Source: Thermococcus sp. (GTDB lineage: Archaea; Methanobacteriota_B; Thermococci; Thermococcales; Thermococcaceae). Taken from it: a DNA stretch of 37,467 nt. The DNA is taken from contig WAKU01000106.1 in assembly GCA_015523195.1 (NCBI GenBank), forward strand, positions 1 through 37,467. The letters run 5' to 3'. Position numbers and translations under genes: made by a program. Positions 28,867 to 37,467 of the stretch are shown here, in pieces; the stretch's first letter is position 1; the number at the start of each line of letters is the position of its first letter. Under the pieces are notes generated by a model, which searched no databases, was not told the origin of the DNA, and worked only from the letters and a program-made list of their open reading frames with translations.

Positions 28867-29658
28867 ATGAAGTGGGGAAAAATGCTCGGTCTCATCCTGA
28901 TGGTCCTTGCAGTTATTATGCTACTCCTCCCTGTTTCAACTTATTATATGGGGCACTACAGGGCCTCCAAGTTCAAGGGCGTCCTTGGCCCCGGCAGTCA
29001 GCTCAGGTATTACGGGGTAGTTGGCCAGTTCCCGAGCGACTCTGGAAAGTCGATGTCCTTAGGCTTTGAAGTGAACGTGACCTACCTGCAGGGTGGGGAA
29101 TACAACGTTTCATACAGTGTCTACAAGCTTTTTGGTAACGGCGGCGTGAATGTTGACCGGCTCCCGGAGCTCCCCCTCTACGCGGACTCCATTAAAAAGG
29201 TTAAGGACGGATGGTATCTCTCCAGAGGGGAGGGACTGATTGCGTCCCTTATAACTGACAACATTGACAGAAAAATTTTATTTGGAAAGGGGCACGTCTC
29301 TCCAAGCCCAGTCTATGGCTACCCATTTGTTTACTTCACGGTCTACGGCAATGATTATATCCGATATAATGGAACCTACGTTGCAGTTTCAGTCTCGGTT
29401 TCCCATCCCTGCACGGCGTTCAATTCGATGTACAATATAACGCCCCTCTGCGAAAAACTTTCAAGCCTCTACGGTGTAAATACGAGTGCCGTCGAGAAGG
29501 ACTTGGTGGCCCAGATGTACTTCGGAGGTGGGAACTCGGTACCCACCCAAGATTGGAGGGGCTGGATAAAGTACGGTATCGGCTACAGCTTTCCTGTAAA
29601 CGTGGCACTTGTCCTGATCGGCCTCGTAGTGATGATAATAGAATCCCGGGAGGAATGA
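28867..29658 (+). CDS. Double-anchored extracytoplasmic protein in ABC operon
   Basis: No family recognised. The 264-residue protein has an N-terminal membrane helix (MLGLILMVLAVIMLLLPV), about 210 extracytoplasmic residues with several N-x-S/T sequons (NVT, NVS, NGT, NIT, NTS), two cysteines that could pair, and a C-terminal membrane helix (NVALVLIGLVVMIIES). I chose ATG 28867 because GGGGTG lies about five bases upstream; ATG 28864 and ATG 28852 are possible. The stop is overlapped by the next gene's ATG (ATGA). Context suggests a partner, receptor or immunity/accessory factor for the secreted protein and transporter; this is inference. Confidence 0.75.
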   Translation: MKWGKMLGLILMVLAVIMLLLPVSTYYMGHYRASKFKGVLGPGSQLRYYGVVGQFPSDSGKSMSLGFEVNVTYLQGGEYNVSYSVYKLFGNGGVNVDRLPELPLYADSIKKVKDGWYLSRGEGLIASLITDNIDRKILFGKGHVSPSPVYGYPFVYFTVYGNDYIRYNGTYVAVSVSVSHPCTAFNSMYNITPLCEKLSSLYGVNTSAVEKDLVAQMYFGGGNSVPTQDWRGWIKYGIGYSFPVNVALVLIGLVVMIIESREE

Positions 29659-30515
29659 GATTGGGAGAGGGGATCGAACTTAACCTCAGGGATGTGTGGT
29701 TTGAGTACACTCCATCAAAACCTGTTATTAAAGGAGTGTCCGTATCAGTCAGGGGGGAGAGGATAGGGATCGTGGGACAGAATGGCAGCGGAAAAACGAC
29801 CCTGCTCTCGATCCTCATGGGCTTTCAGCGTCCAAAGGCAGGGGAGGTCATGATAAACGGAATCAACCCATGGACGGAGCGCGAAAAGATTATTAAGACT
29901 TTTAACCCTGCCTTTGAAAAGGCCCGCCTTCCATATGCTATGAAGGTAGGTGAGTTCGTAAAGATCGTCGGGCGTGCAAACGGCGATCCTGAGGGCACAT
30001 CCGCCCTTGCAGATGAGCTTGGTCTATCCAAATTTGAATCGCAGAAGGTAGGCTCACTCTCATCGGGTCAAGAACAACTCCTCTGGATCTTTAGTGCACT
30101 TGCAGACAGCTCTCGTATCCCGGTACTTGATGAGCCCTTCGTCCATCTGGATCTGCATTCTTATGTAAGGGTTTCAAGTGTCCTAAGAAGGAGGTTCCGC
30201 AGTTATATCCTCACATCTCACATCCCGGAGGACGTTGAGCTCCTGGCCGATTCAATCATCGTTTTGGAGCAGGGGAGGGTTATATGGTACGGGAAGGTAA
30301 AAGAGCTCCAAGCAGATGGAGAAGTCTACGATGTCTTCATAAATGACACTGTTCCTCCTCTTAAGGGGATTTTAGGGGATTTCGGCAACATCCTTGTGGT
30401 GCGGACGGAGGGAGAAACCCTCAAACGCCTTATGGACGGGGGAAAGATCTTGGGGTACAAAAGGTCGGGTGTCAGGTATGTCTACGTTAAAGCTAACGGT
30501 GGAAACCTACACTAA
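29655..30515 (+). CDS. ABC transporter ATP-binding protein
   Basis: Cytosolic ATPase of an ABC-2 type exporter. 286 residues: Walker A GQNGSGKTT (41-49), Q-loop region around KTFNPAFEKARLP, signature LSSGQEQLL (135-143) in place of LSGGQ, Walker B RIPVLDEPF with Glu160, H-loop His189 in LTSHIPED. About 60 C-terminal residues extend past the catalytic core (VFINDTVPPLKGILGDFGN). ATG 29655 overlaps the preceding stop and has GGGAGG upstream. It overlaps the permease start by about 38 bases. Fits an ATPase pairing with the membrane protein next to it. Confidence 0.92.
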   Translation: MRLGEGIELNLRDVWFEYTPSKPVIKGVSVSVRGERIGIVGQNGSGKTTLLSILMGFQRPKAGEVMINGINPWTEREKIIKTFNPAFEKARLPYAMKVGEFVKIVGRANGDPEGTSALADELGLSKFESQKVGSLSSGQEQLLWIFSALADSSRIPVLDEPFVHLDLHSYVRVSSVLRRRFRSYILTSHIPEDVELLADSIIVLEQGRVIWYGKVKELQADGEVYDVFINDTVPPLKGILGDFGNILVVRTEGETLKRLMDGGKILGYKRSGVRYVYVKANGGNLH

Positions 30516-31176
30516 GGAGGCAATGGGATCGGTGTTCTTCTGGGAAGTCTTGGGGTTTTTGGCTCTCAGTGAGGCAGGCATCCACTACCTCTACCCTAAG
30601 AATCAACTTCCCTTAGTTGAGTTTATACAGTTCTTAGGGATGCCTCTGTACCTGTTTCTGGTGTTCAACGTGATGTTTCAGGAGAACCGAGTTACGGCTT
30701 TTGAGATAGCCCTCTTCGCTGGATGGAGGGAAGTCGCCTACGGAAAGTTTATAACGGCTTTGCTGTCTCAGGTACCCTTCTTGGTTGTGAACACTCTCCT
30801 CCTGCTGGCGTGGGGGTATGATAGGGTAATGTGGGCGTTGATTGCCATGGGACTAATTTACTCAGGCGCGCTGCTAATGGTGACCCTCGTGGGCAGCAAA
30901 AGCGGATCCTACGTTCTCTCAATGGCCTTTCTCTTCATCCTCCCCATATCGGGTGTTGCCCTCCTCCAGACTCAGGCAAGTCTTGGAAACACGGTGAAGG
31001 GATTCATGGCGTACTTGCTGTACGTTCTGTCTCCTGTTTACACGGCATATGCCGAAGGAAGAGGGCTTTTGGAGTTGAGCGAGGGGAATCTGGTTTTAGT
31101 GGTGGGCATATTGACGGCTGTACTTTATGTCCTTTACGCTTTTTCCTTCAGAGTTCGCAACCTTCGTGTATCGTGA
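30478..31176 (+). CDS. ABC-2 type permease subunit
   Basis: Polytopic membrane protein of 232 residues with about six hydrophobic segments, among them FWEVLGFLALSEAGIHYLY, FLGMPLYLFLVFNVMF, VPFLVVNTLLLLAWGY, LIAMGLIYSGALLMVTLVG, VLSMAFLFILPISGVALL and VLVVGILTAVLYVLYAF. This topology and its place after the ATPase indicate the transmembrane half of an ABC-2 exporter. ATG 30478 gives the start STLKLTVETYTKEA and overlaps the ATPase gene by 38 bases; ATG 30523 has its SD too close. The convergent flavoprotein gene ends 7 bases further on. Cargo unknown; the secreted protein at 28339 is one candidate, though that has its own signal peptide. Confidence 0.85.
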   Translation: MSTLKLTVETYTKEAMGSVFFWEVLGFLALSEAGIHYLYPKNQLPLVEFIQFLGMPLYLFLVFNVMFQENRVTAFEIALFAGWREVAYGKFITALLSQVPFLVVNTLLLLAWGYDRVMWALIAMGLIYSGALLMVTLVGSKSGSYVLSMAFLFILPISGVALLQTQASLGNTVKGFMAYLLYVLSPVYTAYAEGRGLLELSEGNLVLVVGILTAVLYVLYAFSFRVRNLRVS

Positions 31177-31183
31177 GAAACCC

Positions 31184-32230
31184 TCAGCACTTCCCGTTCG
31201 TGACCGAGCTTATCAGCCTCGCCGCAACGGGAACAGGGAAAACCCTCCTCGGGGCTTTGCTGAGGAGCCACTCCTCTATCTCCCTCGCCCTTGCCCTGCC
31301 TTCCCTCATCGCCGTGCCTATGTTCCTTGGGGCAACTACGTCTCCAGCGAAGAAAATCCCAGCCTCCTTCAATATCTTTTCGTTGGCGCAGACGACCTCC
31401 CTTATCGGGCTCGTCGGAAGCTGGCCGATGGCGTAGGCGACGAGGTCGGCATCAACTGTAAAGCGCTCGGCAGTGCTCACGACGCTCCCCTCGACTATCT
31501 CCGTCCTCGCGAACTCGACGCCCTGGACTCTTTTCTCCCCTAAAATTCTCACCGGTGAGGCATGCTCTATGAACTCAAGCCCCTCGCTGATAAGATTCCT
31601 TATCTCGGCCCTCGCGTAGCTGTCCTCAATGGAGCGGCGGTAGACCATCGTGACCTTATCCGCCCCGAGGAGCCTTGCCTCAATGGCAACGTCAACGGCC
31701 GTGTAGCCGGCACCTATTACCACGATGCGCTTCCCCTTGACCTCCGGGATTCTGTCCCAGGGGTAGTAGCCTATCCTGGCCATCTTTACGTGATGAAGCA
31801 GTGTTAGGGCGTCGAAAACACCGGGCAACTCAGCACCAGGGACCTTCAGCTTCCTCGGCTTCCAAGCACCGGTAGCTATGAGAAGCGCGTCGAACTCACC
31901 TAAGAGCTTCTCAAGGGAAACGAAGTGCTCAGCCCACTCATCGCCGAGCTCCCTCGGAGAGTCGTAGACCACCTTCGTCCTGAAGTGGAACTGGACTCCG
32001 AGTTTTTCCAGTTCTCGAACTCCGTCTCTAACGGTTTTTACCGGTATCCGGGTCTCGGGAATGGCAAAGGCGACCATCCCTCCCCCTTCTGGCATCTTCT
32101 CGTAGACGTGAACCTCATAGCCCTTACAGGCAAGGTAACCTGCTGCGGTAAGGCCGGCCGGTCCGGCACCGATGATCGCTATCTTGAACGGCTTTGGCTC
32201 GGCTTTTCCCCTGCATATGTAGAACTTCAC
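31184..32230 (-). CDS. GltD/NfnL-like NAD(P)H- and FAD-dependent oxidoreductase
   Basis: A 348-residue flavoprotein of the glutamate synthase small-subunit group. The FAD site is AIIGAGPAGLTAAGYLA (18-34); the NAD(P) site VVIGAGYTAVDVAIEA (170-185) is followed by GADKVTMVYRRS, typical of this group. A final IFFAGDVVAPRNIGTAMREGR binds FAD. It lacks the N-terminal Fe-S domain of GltD/NfnL (they have about 470 residues), so it may need a partner protein for electron transfer. GTG 32230 has a strong GGAGGTGA SD. Real acceptor and donor are undetermined; no glutamate synthase subunit is next to it. Confidence 0.85.
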   Translation of the reverse strand: MKFYICRGKAEPKPFKIAIIGAGPAGLTAAGYLACKGYEVHVYEKMPEGGGMVAFAIPETRIPVKTVRDGVRELEKLGVQFHFRTKVVYDSPRELGDEWAEHFVSLEKLLGEFDALLIATGAWKPRKLKVPGAELPGVFDALTLLHHVKMARIGYYPWDRIPEVKGKRIVVIGAGYTAVDVAIEARLLGADKVTMVYRRSIEDSYARAEIRNLISEGLEFIEHASPVRILGEKRVQGVEFARTEIVEGSVVSTAERFTVDADLVAYAIGQLPTSPIREVVCANEKILKEAGIFFAGDVVAPRNIGTAMREGRARAREIEEWLLSKAPRRVFPVPVAARLISSVTNGKC

Positions 32231-32402
32231 GGCATCACCTCCAAAACGTTTGAGAAATCTGTCTAAAACCGAAGATCCTGCGCCTTAATATTCTTTCGCC
32301 CTGTTGTTTATCAAAACGACAAATTGCACCGCCTAAAACTATGCAGTCCTCGTCCCCCTTCCAATCGGCACCCTTATTAACCCCTCCCACCAAGGGGCGA
32401 GC

Positions 32403-33209
32403 ATGAGGGTTGAAATCGACCTCAAGGGGATGGGGGTTTTAGTAACCGCCGCCTCAAGGGGGGTAGGTTTCAACGTCGCGAAGGAACTCCTAAAAAGAAA
32501 CGCGAGGGTTGTTTTAAGCTCCCACAACGACGAAAACCTCCAAAGGGCTATGAAAGAGCTCGCCGGGTTTGGGGAGGTTTGCGCTGTAAAGACCGACCTG
32601 CGGCGGAGTGAGGGCCTGGAGAACCTCATCGGAAGATCCTGGGAGCTCTTGGGTGGAGTTGACGCCCTCGTCTGGAACGCCCCAAACGTCTCCTGCGAAC
32701 CCTGCCTCATCCACGAGGCCAGCTACTCAGACTGGCTTGAGTCCGCTAAGATACACTCAATAGCACCCGGTTACCTCACGGGTCTTCTCCTCAGGAGGTG
32801 GCTGGAGACTGGGAGGAAGGGTGTTCTCGTGTACCTCAACTCGGTCTCGATAAAGGAACCCATGTCCCCTTTGCTGCTCGCCGACACCACGAGGGCTGGT
32901 CTGATCCAGCTCGCGAAGGGCCTCTCCAGGGCCTATGGAAAGGAAGGGATAAGGGCCTACTCGGTTCTCCTCGGGAGCTTCGACACCCCTGGTGCGAGGG
33001 AAAACCTGAAGAAGGTCGCAGGGACAAGGGGGGAACCCTTCGAAAAAATCTGGGAGAGGGAAGTCCTGGGCAGAACGCCGCTTCACAGAACCGGCAGGTG
33101 GAACGAGCTCGGCTCGCTCATAGCTTTCCTCCTGAGCGATCAAGCTGAGTACATGCTCGGATCAACTGTAGTTGTTGACGGGGCGATGACGAGGGCGGTC
33201 TTCCTTTAG
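32403..33209 (+). CDS. Short-chain dehydrogenase-like protein with atypical active site
   Basis: SDR fold of 268 residues: nucleotide-binding VLVTAASRGVGFNVAKELL (12-30), TDLRR acidic site, NAP at 92-94 in place of NAG, substrate/serine strand VYLNSVSIKEP (Ser147). The tyrosine expected 13 residues after that serine is Ala160 and the lysine four later is Arg164 (LLLADTTRAGL), so the classic Tyr-x3-Lys pair is missing; a normal hydride-transfer mechanism is doubtful. The C-terminal VVVDGAMTR is typical. ATG 32403 has GGGGCGAG upstream and a TATA-like CCTTATTAACC about 30 bases before. Possibly a regulatory or binding protein, or an enzyme with another catalytic residue. Confidence 0.82.
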   Translation: MRVEIDLKGMGVLVTAASRGVGFNVAKELLKRNARVVLSSHNDENLQRAMKELAGFGEVCAVKTDLRRSEGLENLIGRSWELLGGVDALVWNAPNVSCEPCLIHEASYSDWLESAKIHSIAPGYLTGLLLRRWLETGRKGVLVYLNSVSIKEPMSPLLLADTTRAGLIQLAKGLSRAYGKEGIRAYSVLLGSFDTPGARENLKKVAGTRGEPFEKIWEREVLGRTPLHRTGRWNELGSLIAFLLSDQAEYMLGSTVVVDGAMTRAVFL

Positions 33210-33282
33210 GGAGCCTCCCCGATACCGTAGCCTGGTGTGATAACAGTCCGGGATCTGTGAAGGAATGGGAAGAGCAGAGAGC
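33210..33282. other. Short intergenic stretch between convergent genes
   Basis: Seventy-three bases between the SDR gene and ribosomal protein S6e, GC-rich and purine-rich toward the right, with no oligo-T terminator or RNA motif that I can support. Confidence 0.4.
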
Positions 33283-33660
33283 TCAGAAAAGGAGAACCGT
33301 GTTTATCTGGACGATCTCGGGGCTTATCGTGTTGCCCCTCACGGTTTTCTTTCTCCGCTCTCCCCTCTCCTTAGGCCTGAAGCCCGGACCCCTTGAGACG
33401 AGGATCTTAACCCGCCTCGGGCCGTGAACATCTGGCCTCATCGAAAAGCCGTCCCTGTCGGTTCCACCCTTTATCTTGAGCCTCGCGCTCCCGGGTATCT
33501 CCTCCCCGAATATTTCGGAGAGGTTGATGCCGAGCTCGCTAACCGGTATCTCGTCCCCTATGCGCTTTCCGATGAGCTTTTCAGCGACCTCGCCGCTTAC
33601 CTCAACCTGTCTTGCGATACCACTCTTCGGGTTGGACACAACGATCTTGAAAGTCGCCAT
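33283..33660 (-). CDS. rps6e: 30S ribosomal protein S6e
   Basis: Small-subunit ribosomal protein shared with eukaryotes. 125 residues with [37 protein letters not shown] and the highly conserved basic [20 protein letters not shown], then [20 protein letters not shown]. The phosphorylated C-terminal tail of eukaryotic S6 is absent, as normal for archaea. ATG 33660 has GGAGGTGGGAGG upstream and a TATA-like TTTTTAAAG (about 33741-33733, minus strand). It diverges from ribose-1,5-bisphosphate isomerase. Confidence 0.96.
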   Translation of the reverse strand: MATFKIVVSNPKSGIARQVEVSGEVAEKLIGKRIGDEIPVSELGINLSEIFGEEIPGSARLKIKGGTDRDGFSMRPDVHGPRRVKILVSRGPGFRPKERGERRKKTVRGNTISPEIVQINTVLLF

Positions 33661-33762
33661 TTCCTCCCACCTCCACTCATCAGCGGGATTCATTGGGCGT
33701 AGCCCTTTCCCGTGTGCTGTTGAGCCGGTGCTTTAAAAAGCTTCCCCTCGCAAACGATATAA

Positions 33763-34770
<1,008 letters not shown>

Positions 34771-34771
34771 A

Positions 34772-35602
34772 TCAGAGCGATTCCAAGAGTCTCGCCTTTT
34801 CCTGTGCTTTTTTTAGGTGCTCAACTGTTACCTTTGTGTAAATCTGGGTCGTGGAGAGGTTTGAATGCCCCAAGAGCTCCTGGATGGCCCTTATATCAAC
34901 CCCGTTTTCGAGCATGTGCGTGGCGAAGCTGTGCCTCAGCATGTGGGGGGTGACCCTGATGCCAGCCCTGTTCCCGTACTTGCGGAGCAGGTACCAGACG
35001 GTCTTTGGAGAGAGTCTGCCCTTCTCGGAGCGCCTGTCCTCGACGATCAGGTACTCGCTCTCGTCATCTCTCCTGGACAGGTAGTTCCTTATCTCCGCCA
35101 CCAAAGCGTCCGGGAGGGGCACGACCCTGTCCTTGGCCCCCTTTCCAGACCGGACTAAGACCAGGCCCCTCTCGAAGTCAACGTCGGACTTCCTCAGGTT
35201 GCAGAGCTCACTCACCCTGAGTCCAGCCCCGTAGAGCAGGAGGACTATGAGCCGATCCCTGGTCTTCGTGGGTGGGATGACCGAGAGGAGCTTCCTGACC
35301 TCCTCCCTCGTGAGGGCCTTGGGGAGGCTCTTCGGTACCTTTGGGGGCTTGAGCTTCTCCGCCTCCTCTTCAAAGCCCTCAAAGCGGAAGTAGGCCCTCA
35401 GGGCTTGGACGACGAGGTTCAGGCTCTTGCTGGAGTAGCCGCTTCTCCTCAGCTTGGCGAGGAACCTCAGGGCCGAGCGTGCGTCAGTCCCCCCACCTTC
35501 CCGGAGGTACCTTTCGATGTAATAGGCGTACATCCTTACGGTGTTGGGGCTCTTCCCCTCAAGGTCGAGGTACGTGGCAAACTCCTCAACAGTCCCGTTC
35601 AT
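34772..35602 (-). CDS. xerA: Tyrosine recombinase XerA (dif-site recombinase)
   Basis: Archaeal chromosome-dimer resolution recombinase. The 276 residues have the N-terminal core-binding domain (about 1-85) and the catalytic domain with Arg129 ([13 protein letters not shown]), Lys154 ([11 protein letters not shown]), His220-x2-Arg223 ([13 protein letters not shown]), His246 ([13 protein letters not shown]) and nucleophile Tyr255. All six residues are intact, so it should be active. ATG 35602 has GGTGTCTGT upstream. It is 14 bases downstream of the Toprim gene and probably in one operon. No dif sequence was noticed in the window. Confidence 0.93.
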   Translation of the reverse strand: MNGTVEEFATYLDLEGKSPNTVRMYAYYIERYLREGGGTDARSALRFLAKLRRSGYSSKSLNLVVQALRAYFRFEGFEEEAEKLKPPKVPKSLPKALTREEVRKLLSVIPPTKTRDRLIVLLLYGAGLRVSELCNLRKSDVDFERGLVLVRSGKGAKDRVVPLPDALVAEIRNYLSRRDDESEYLIVEDRRSEKGRLSPKTVWYLLRKYGNRAGIRVTPHMLRHSFATHMLENGVDIRAIQELLGHSNLSTTQIYTKVTVEHLKKAQEKARLLESL

Positions 35603-35616
35603 ACAGACACCGTGTT

Positions 35617-36483
35617 TCAGATTTCAACTGGTTTTTCCAACTCTTCTGCTGGCGTTTCTTCCTCTGAAGGCTCTTCTACGGCTTTTTCCGCTTCCCCACT
35701 TTCAGGCCCCGTCCTGAGGGCTTTGGCAACGGTGGTGCCGAGGTAGACCGTCTTGAGGAGTTCTTCAACCGCCTCTTCCTCCTCCGAGTAGATGTAACCC
35801 TGCCCCACGATTATCTTTCCCCTGAGGCCGAGCTTTTCAACGGCCATTGCCAGGTACCCCTCGGGAGGAACGGGCTCGGCCGGGAAGAGCGCCCTCCAAG
35901 CGTCTTCTATCTTAACTGGCTTGGATCTCTTCTCAAGAAGGGCCTGGAGGCTCTCGTTCTCCTGCTTGAGCCTCATGTACTCGACCCTCGTCTCCTCGTA
36001 CTTGCCCCTGAGCTCGGCGTACTCCTTTTCGAGTTCCTGATACTCCTTTTCCAGCCCATCGTAGGCCCCTTTGAGGTCTAAGAGCTGCTTTCTCAGCTCC
36101 ATGTACTCCGGCAGAACCTGAAGGCTTTTTAGTCCGGCCCTAACGAGGGCGTTCCTGAGCTCTTTCCTGACGAGCTCCACATCGACGTGCTCAAGGTCGT
36201 GGCCGAGGGGCAGCTTCATCCTCTCTATGTGCCCCACCATCTGGCTCAGCTCGTTGAAGAGCCTCTCAGCCAGCTCCCTGCCAACCCTATCTGCGTCGGT
36301 CGCTATGATGAGCAAATCCGCCCCCGCGGCGGCGCTCTTCGCTATCTCAACGTTGGTCGTGGGGATTATGGAGGAGATCGTTATGTTGTACTCGCTCCCT
36401 AAGGCAAGCCCCTGCAGGGCTTTGCTGACAACCTCAACGTCACTTGCTCCCTCAACGAGAACCCTAACGTCCACGATGGCCAT
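35617..36483 (-). CDS. Toprim-domain protein with coiled coil, upstream of xerA
   Basis: 288 residues. The N-terminal Toprim domain (about 1-85) shows [12 protein letters not shown] with Glu11 and [18 protein letters not shown] with Asp63 and Asp65, the metal-binding acidic residues. A helical linker leads to a long coiled coil (about 125-186; [20 protein letters not shown]). A compact C-terminal part (190-250) and a Glu-rich low-complexity tail end the protein. ATG 36483 has GGTGAG upstream. The exact role is unknown; Toprim domains occur in primases, topoisomerases, OLD nucleases and RecR/M5 proteins. Adjacency to xerA suggests a role in chromosome processing. Confidence 0.85.
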   Translation of the reverse strand: MAIVDVRVLVEGASDVEVVSKALQGLALGSEYNITISSIIPTTNVEIAKSAAAGADLLIIATDADRVGRELAERLFNELSQMVGHIERMKLPLGHDLEHVDVELVRKELRNALVRAGLKSLQVLPEYMELRKQLLDLKGAYDGLEKEYQELEKEYAELRGKYEETRVEYMRLKQENESLQALLEKRSKPVKIEDAWRALFPAEPVPPEGYLAMAVEKLGLRGKIIVGQGYIYSEEEEAVEELLKTVYLGTTVAKALRTGPESGEAEKAVEEPSEEETPAEELEKPVEI

Positions 36484-36579
36484 GCAACTCACCAACTCCC
36501 CCTCTGAGCAGCATCTTAAAAAGTTGACTTCCCTCCCATCGGGAGCTCAGCCGGCAACAGGGTTATGGGCTCCTCGGAG

Positions 36580-37467
36580 CTACCTCGCGTGAATCTCCAC
36601 TACATCCCCGTCTTCGAGCACATGGTCTGCCCCCACCCTCTGGCCCGGGAACTTAACGCTCTTCCCCCAGACCCTCGCGTAGCGAAAGTTTCTCGCGAAG
36701 TCCTTGTGGATCCTCTCCGCTAAGTCCATGACGGTCGAGCCTCTCTTGAGCGGCACCGGGGGATAGGCAGGTTCCTCGCCTGGGCTCTTCGTGAAGACCC
36801 TTATTATCCCGGCGAGCTCATACAGCTCGTCCTTCAGCTTGTCGAGCTGGATCTTCCGCTTGGCGGATACCGGGATTATCTTAAAGCGGTCGCCGTAGGC
36901 TTTGAGAAGCTTCTCATAGTTCTCCCTGCTCCCGGGGGCGTCGCCCTTGTTGGCTATTATTATCGCCCTGCGCCAGACGAGGCTCTCGTCGAGGGCATCG
37001 GCTATCTCCTCAAGCGTGACCGGCTCCTTAACAGTCAGCTCGGCTGAGTGGATCCTCTCATCCCTGAGGATCTTCATGACCTCACTCACATCGCCCCTTA
37101 TGTTCTCGGCCCCGTTGATGACGATGCCCCCCATCGCCGTCCTCTTTACCTCGACCCTCGGCCTTCTCCTGTTGACCTTTATCCCTGCCCGCTCAAACTC
37201 GCGCAGGAGAACCTCCATCTGCTTGATTGAGTCCCGGGAGAGGTCGATCACTATGGCTATAGCGTCTGCGTTCCTCACGACGCTCAAAAGCTGGGGCCCC
37301 ATACCCTTTCCGAGGGCGGCCCCCTCAACGAGGCCTGGAACCTCGACGAGCTGTATCTGAACGTCCCGGTGGTGCATCATCCCCGGGATGGGCTGGACTG
37401 TCGTGAAGGCGTAGCTCGCCACGTCAACGTCCGCGTTCGTGAGGGCCCTCAGGAGGGAGCTCTTGCC
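36580..37467 (-). CDS. TGS-domain GTPase, Obg/DRG-like (N-terminus cut by window edge)
   Basis: Translation-associated GTPase of the OBG/DRG superfamily, probably ribosome-linked. The frame stays open to the right border; the first visible residues GKSSLLRALTNADVDVASY are the end of the P-loop. G2/G3 region: FTTVQPIPGMM, VEVPGLVEGAALGKGMG (VPG in place of the usual DxxG aspartate), G4 IIANKGDAPG, G5 PVSAKRK. A C-terminal TGS domain (about 70 residues) ends ADHVLEDGDVVEIHAR. At least 295 residues are visible; the start and some N-terminal residues lie outside. The Toprim gene begins 96 bases further on the same strand. Confidence 0.88.
   Translation of the reverse strand, partial: GKSSLLRALTNADVDVASYAFTTVQPIPGMMHHRDVQIQLVEVPGLVEGAALGKGMGPQLLSVVRNADAIAIVIDLSRDSIKQMEVLLREFERAGIKVNRRRPRVEVKRTAMGGIVINGAENIRGDVSEVMKILRDERIHSAELTVKEPVTLEEIADALDESLVWRRAIIIANKGDAPGSRENYEKLLKAYGDRFKIIPVSAKRKIQLDKLKDELYELAGIIRVFTKSPGEEPAYPPVPLKRGSTVMDLAERIHKDFARNFRYARVWGKSVKFPGQRVGADHVLEDGDVVEIHAR

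Noticed and set aside
33210-33282. Possible small RNA between the SDR and S6e genes
   Set aside because: No C/D, H/ACA or tRNA structure can be supported by eye.
34772-35602. XerA as integrase of an integrated element
   Set aside because: The catalytic set and neighbours are those of the chromosomal XerA; no attachment repeats, tRNA or viral genes flank it.

Overview
The window is chromosomal DNA from a hyperthermophilic euryarchaeon of the Thermococcales, most likely a Thermococcus. This rests on the gene content: PCNA, Gins51, TFS, archaeal proline-tRNA ligase, SurR, protein disulfide oxidoreductase, ribose-1,5-bisphosphate isomerase, deoxyhypusine synthase, archaeosine QueE and XerA. Genes are tightly packed, with archaeal TATA boxes, GGAGGTGA-type Shine-Dalgarno (SD) sites and many ATGA overlaps. 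The sequence looks moderately GC-rich, and no insertion sequence, tRNA, rRNA or CRISPR was recognised.

Layout. 1-2217 (-): phosphoenolpyruvate synthase, cut by the window edge. 2609-6610 (+): a large secreted pyrolysin-like subtilase behind a ~390 bp regulatory gap with a 12-bp palindrome. 6643-8511 (-): an information-processing operon tfs / 55-aa ORF / pcn / gins51. 8628-10220 (+): a small unknown gene and a CoA-disulfide reductase/NAD(P)H-sulfur oxidoreductase-type flavoprotein. 10296-11744: proS. 11808-14791: an archaeal ATPase with a wHTH and a PD-(D/E)XK-like tail, translationally overlapping a NodU/TobZ-type carbamoyltransferase; a 26-bp inverted repeat sits on the ATPase start. 14788-15720 (-): an HPr-kinase-like P-loop protein. 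15787-18639: the sulfur/redox hub, with pdo (-) and surR-ferredoxin-geranylgeranyl reductase (+) diverging around an exact GTTn3AACn5GTT SurR site. 18552-24051 (-): a secreted beta-propeller-like protein, an unknown 265-aa protein and type IA topoisomerase. 24163-26741 (+): two unknown genes, queE and trm-G10. 26845-27054: a tiny leaderless gene with an upstream inverted repeat; 27051-28067 (-): deoxyhypusine synthase.

28070-31176 is the most accessory-looking part: an AT-rich leader, a small secreted Trp/His-rich protein, a T-run, a double-anchored extracytoplasmic protein, an ABC ATPase and an ABC-2 permease. The order recalls peptide-bacteriocin export/immunity loci, but no family was recognised. 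31184-34770 holds a GltD/NfnL-like flavoprotein, an SDR lacking the usual Tyr/Lys, ribosomal protein S6e and ribose-1,5-bisphosphate isomerase. 34772-37467 (-) holds XerA, a Toprim/coiled-coil protein beside it, and a TGS-domain GTPase cut by the right edge.

Functional links: SurR, Pdo and the CoA-disulfide-reductase-type enzyme belong to the sulfur/thiol redox system of Thermococcales. Ferredoxin plus geranylgeranyl reductase is a lipid-saturation pair placed under the SurR promoter. TFS, PCNA and Gins51 couple transcription and replication functions. QueE and Trm-G10 are both tRNA-modification enzymes. Coordinates of starts were chosen from SD sites, overlaps and family N-termini; no database search was possible.
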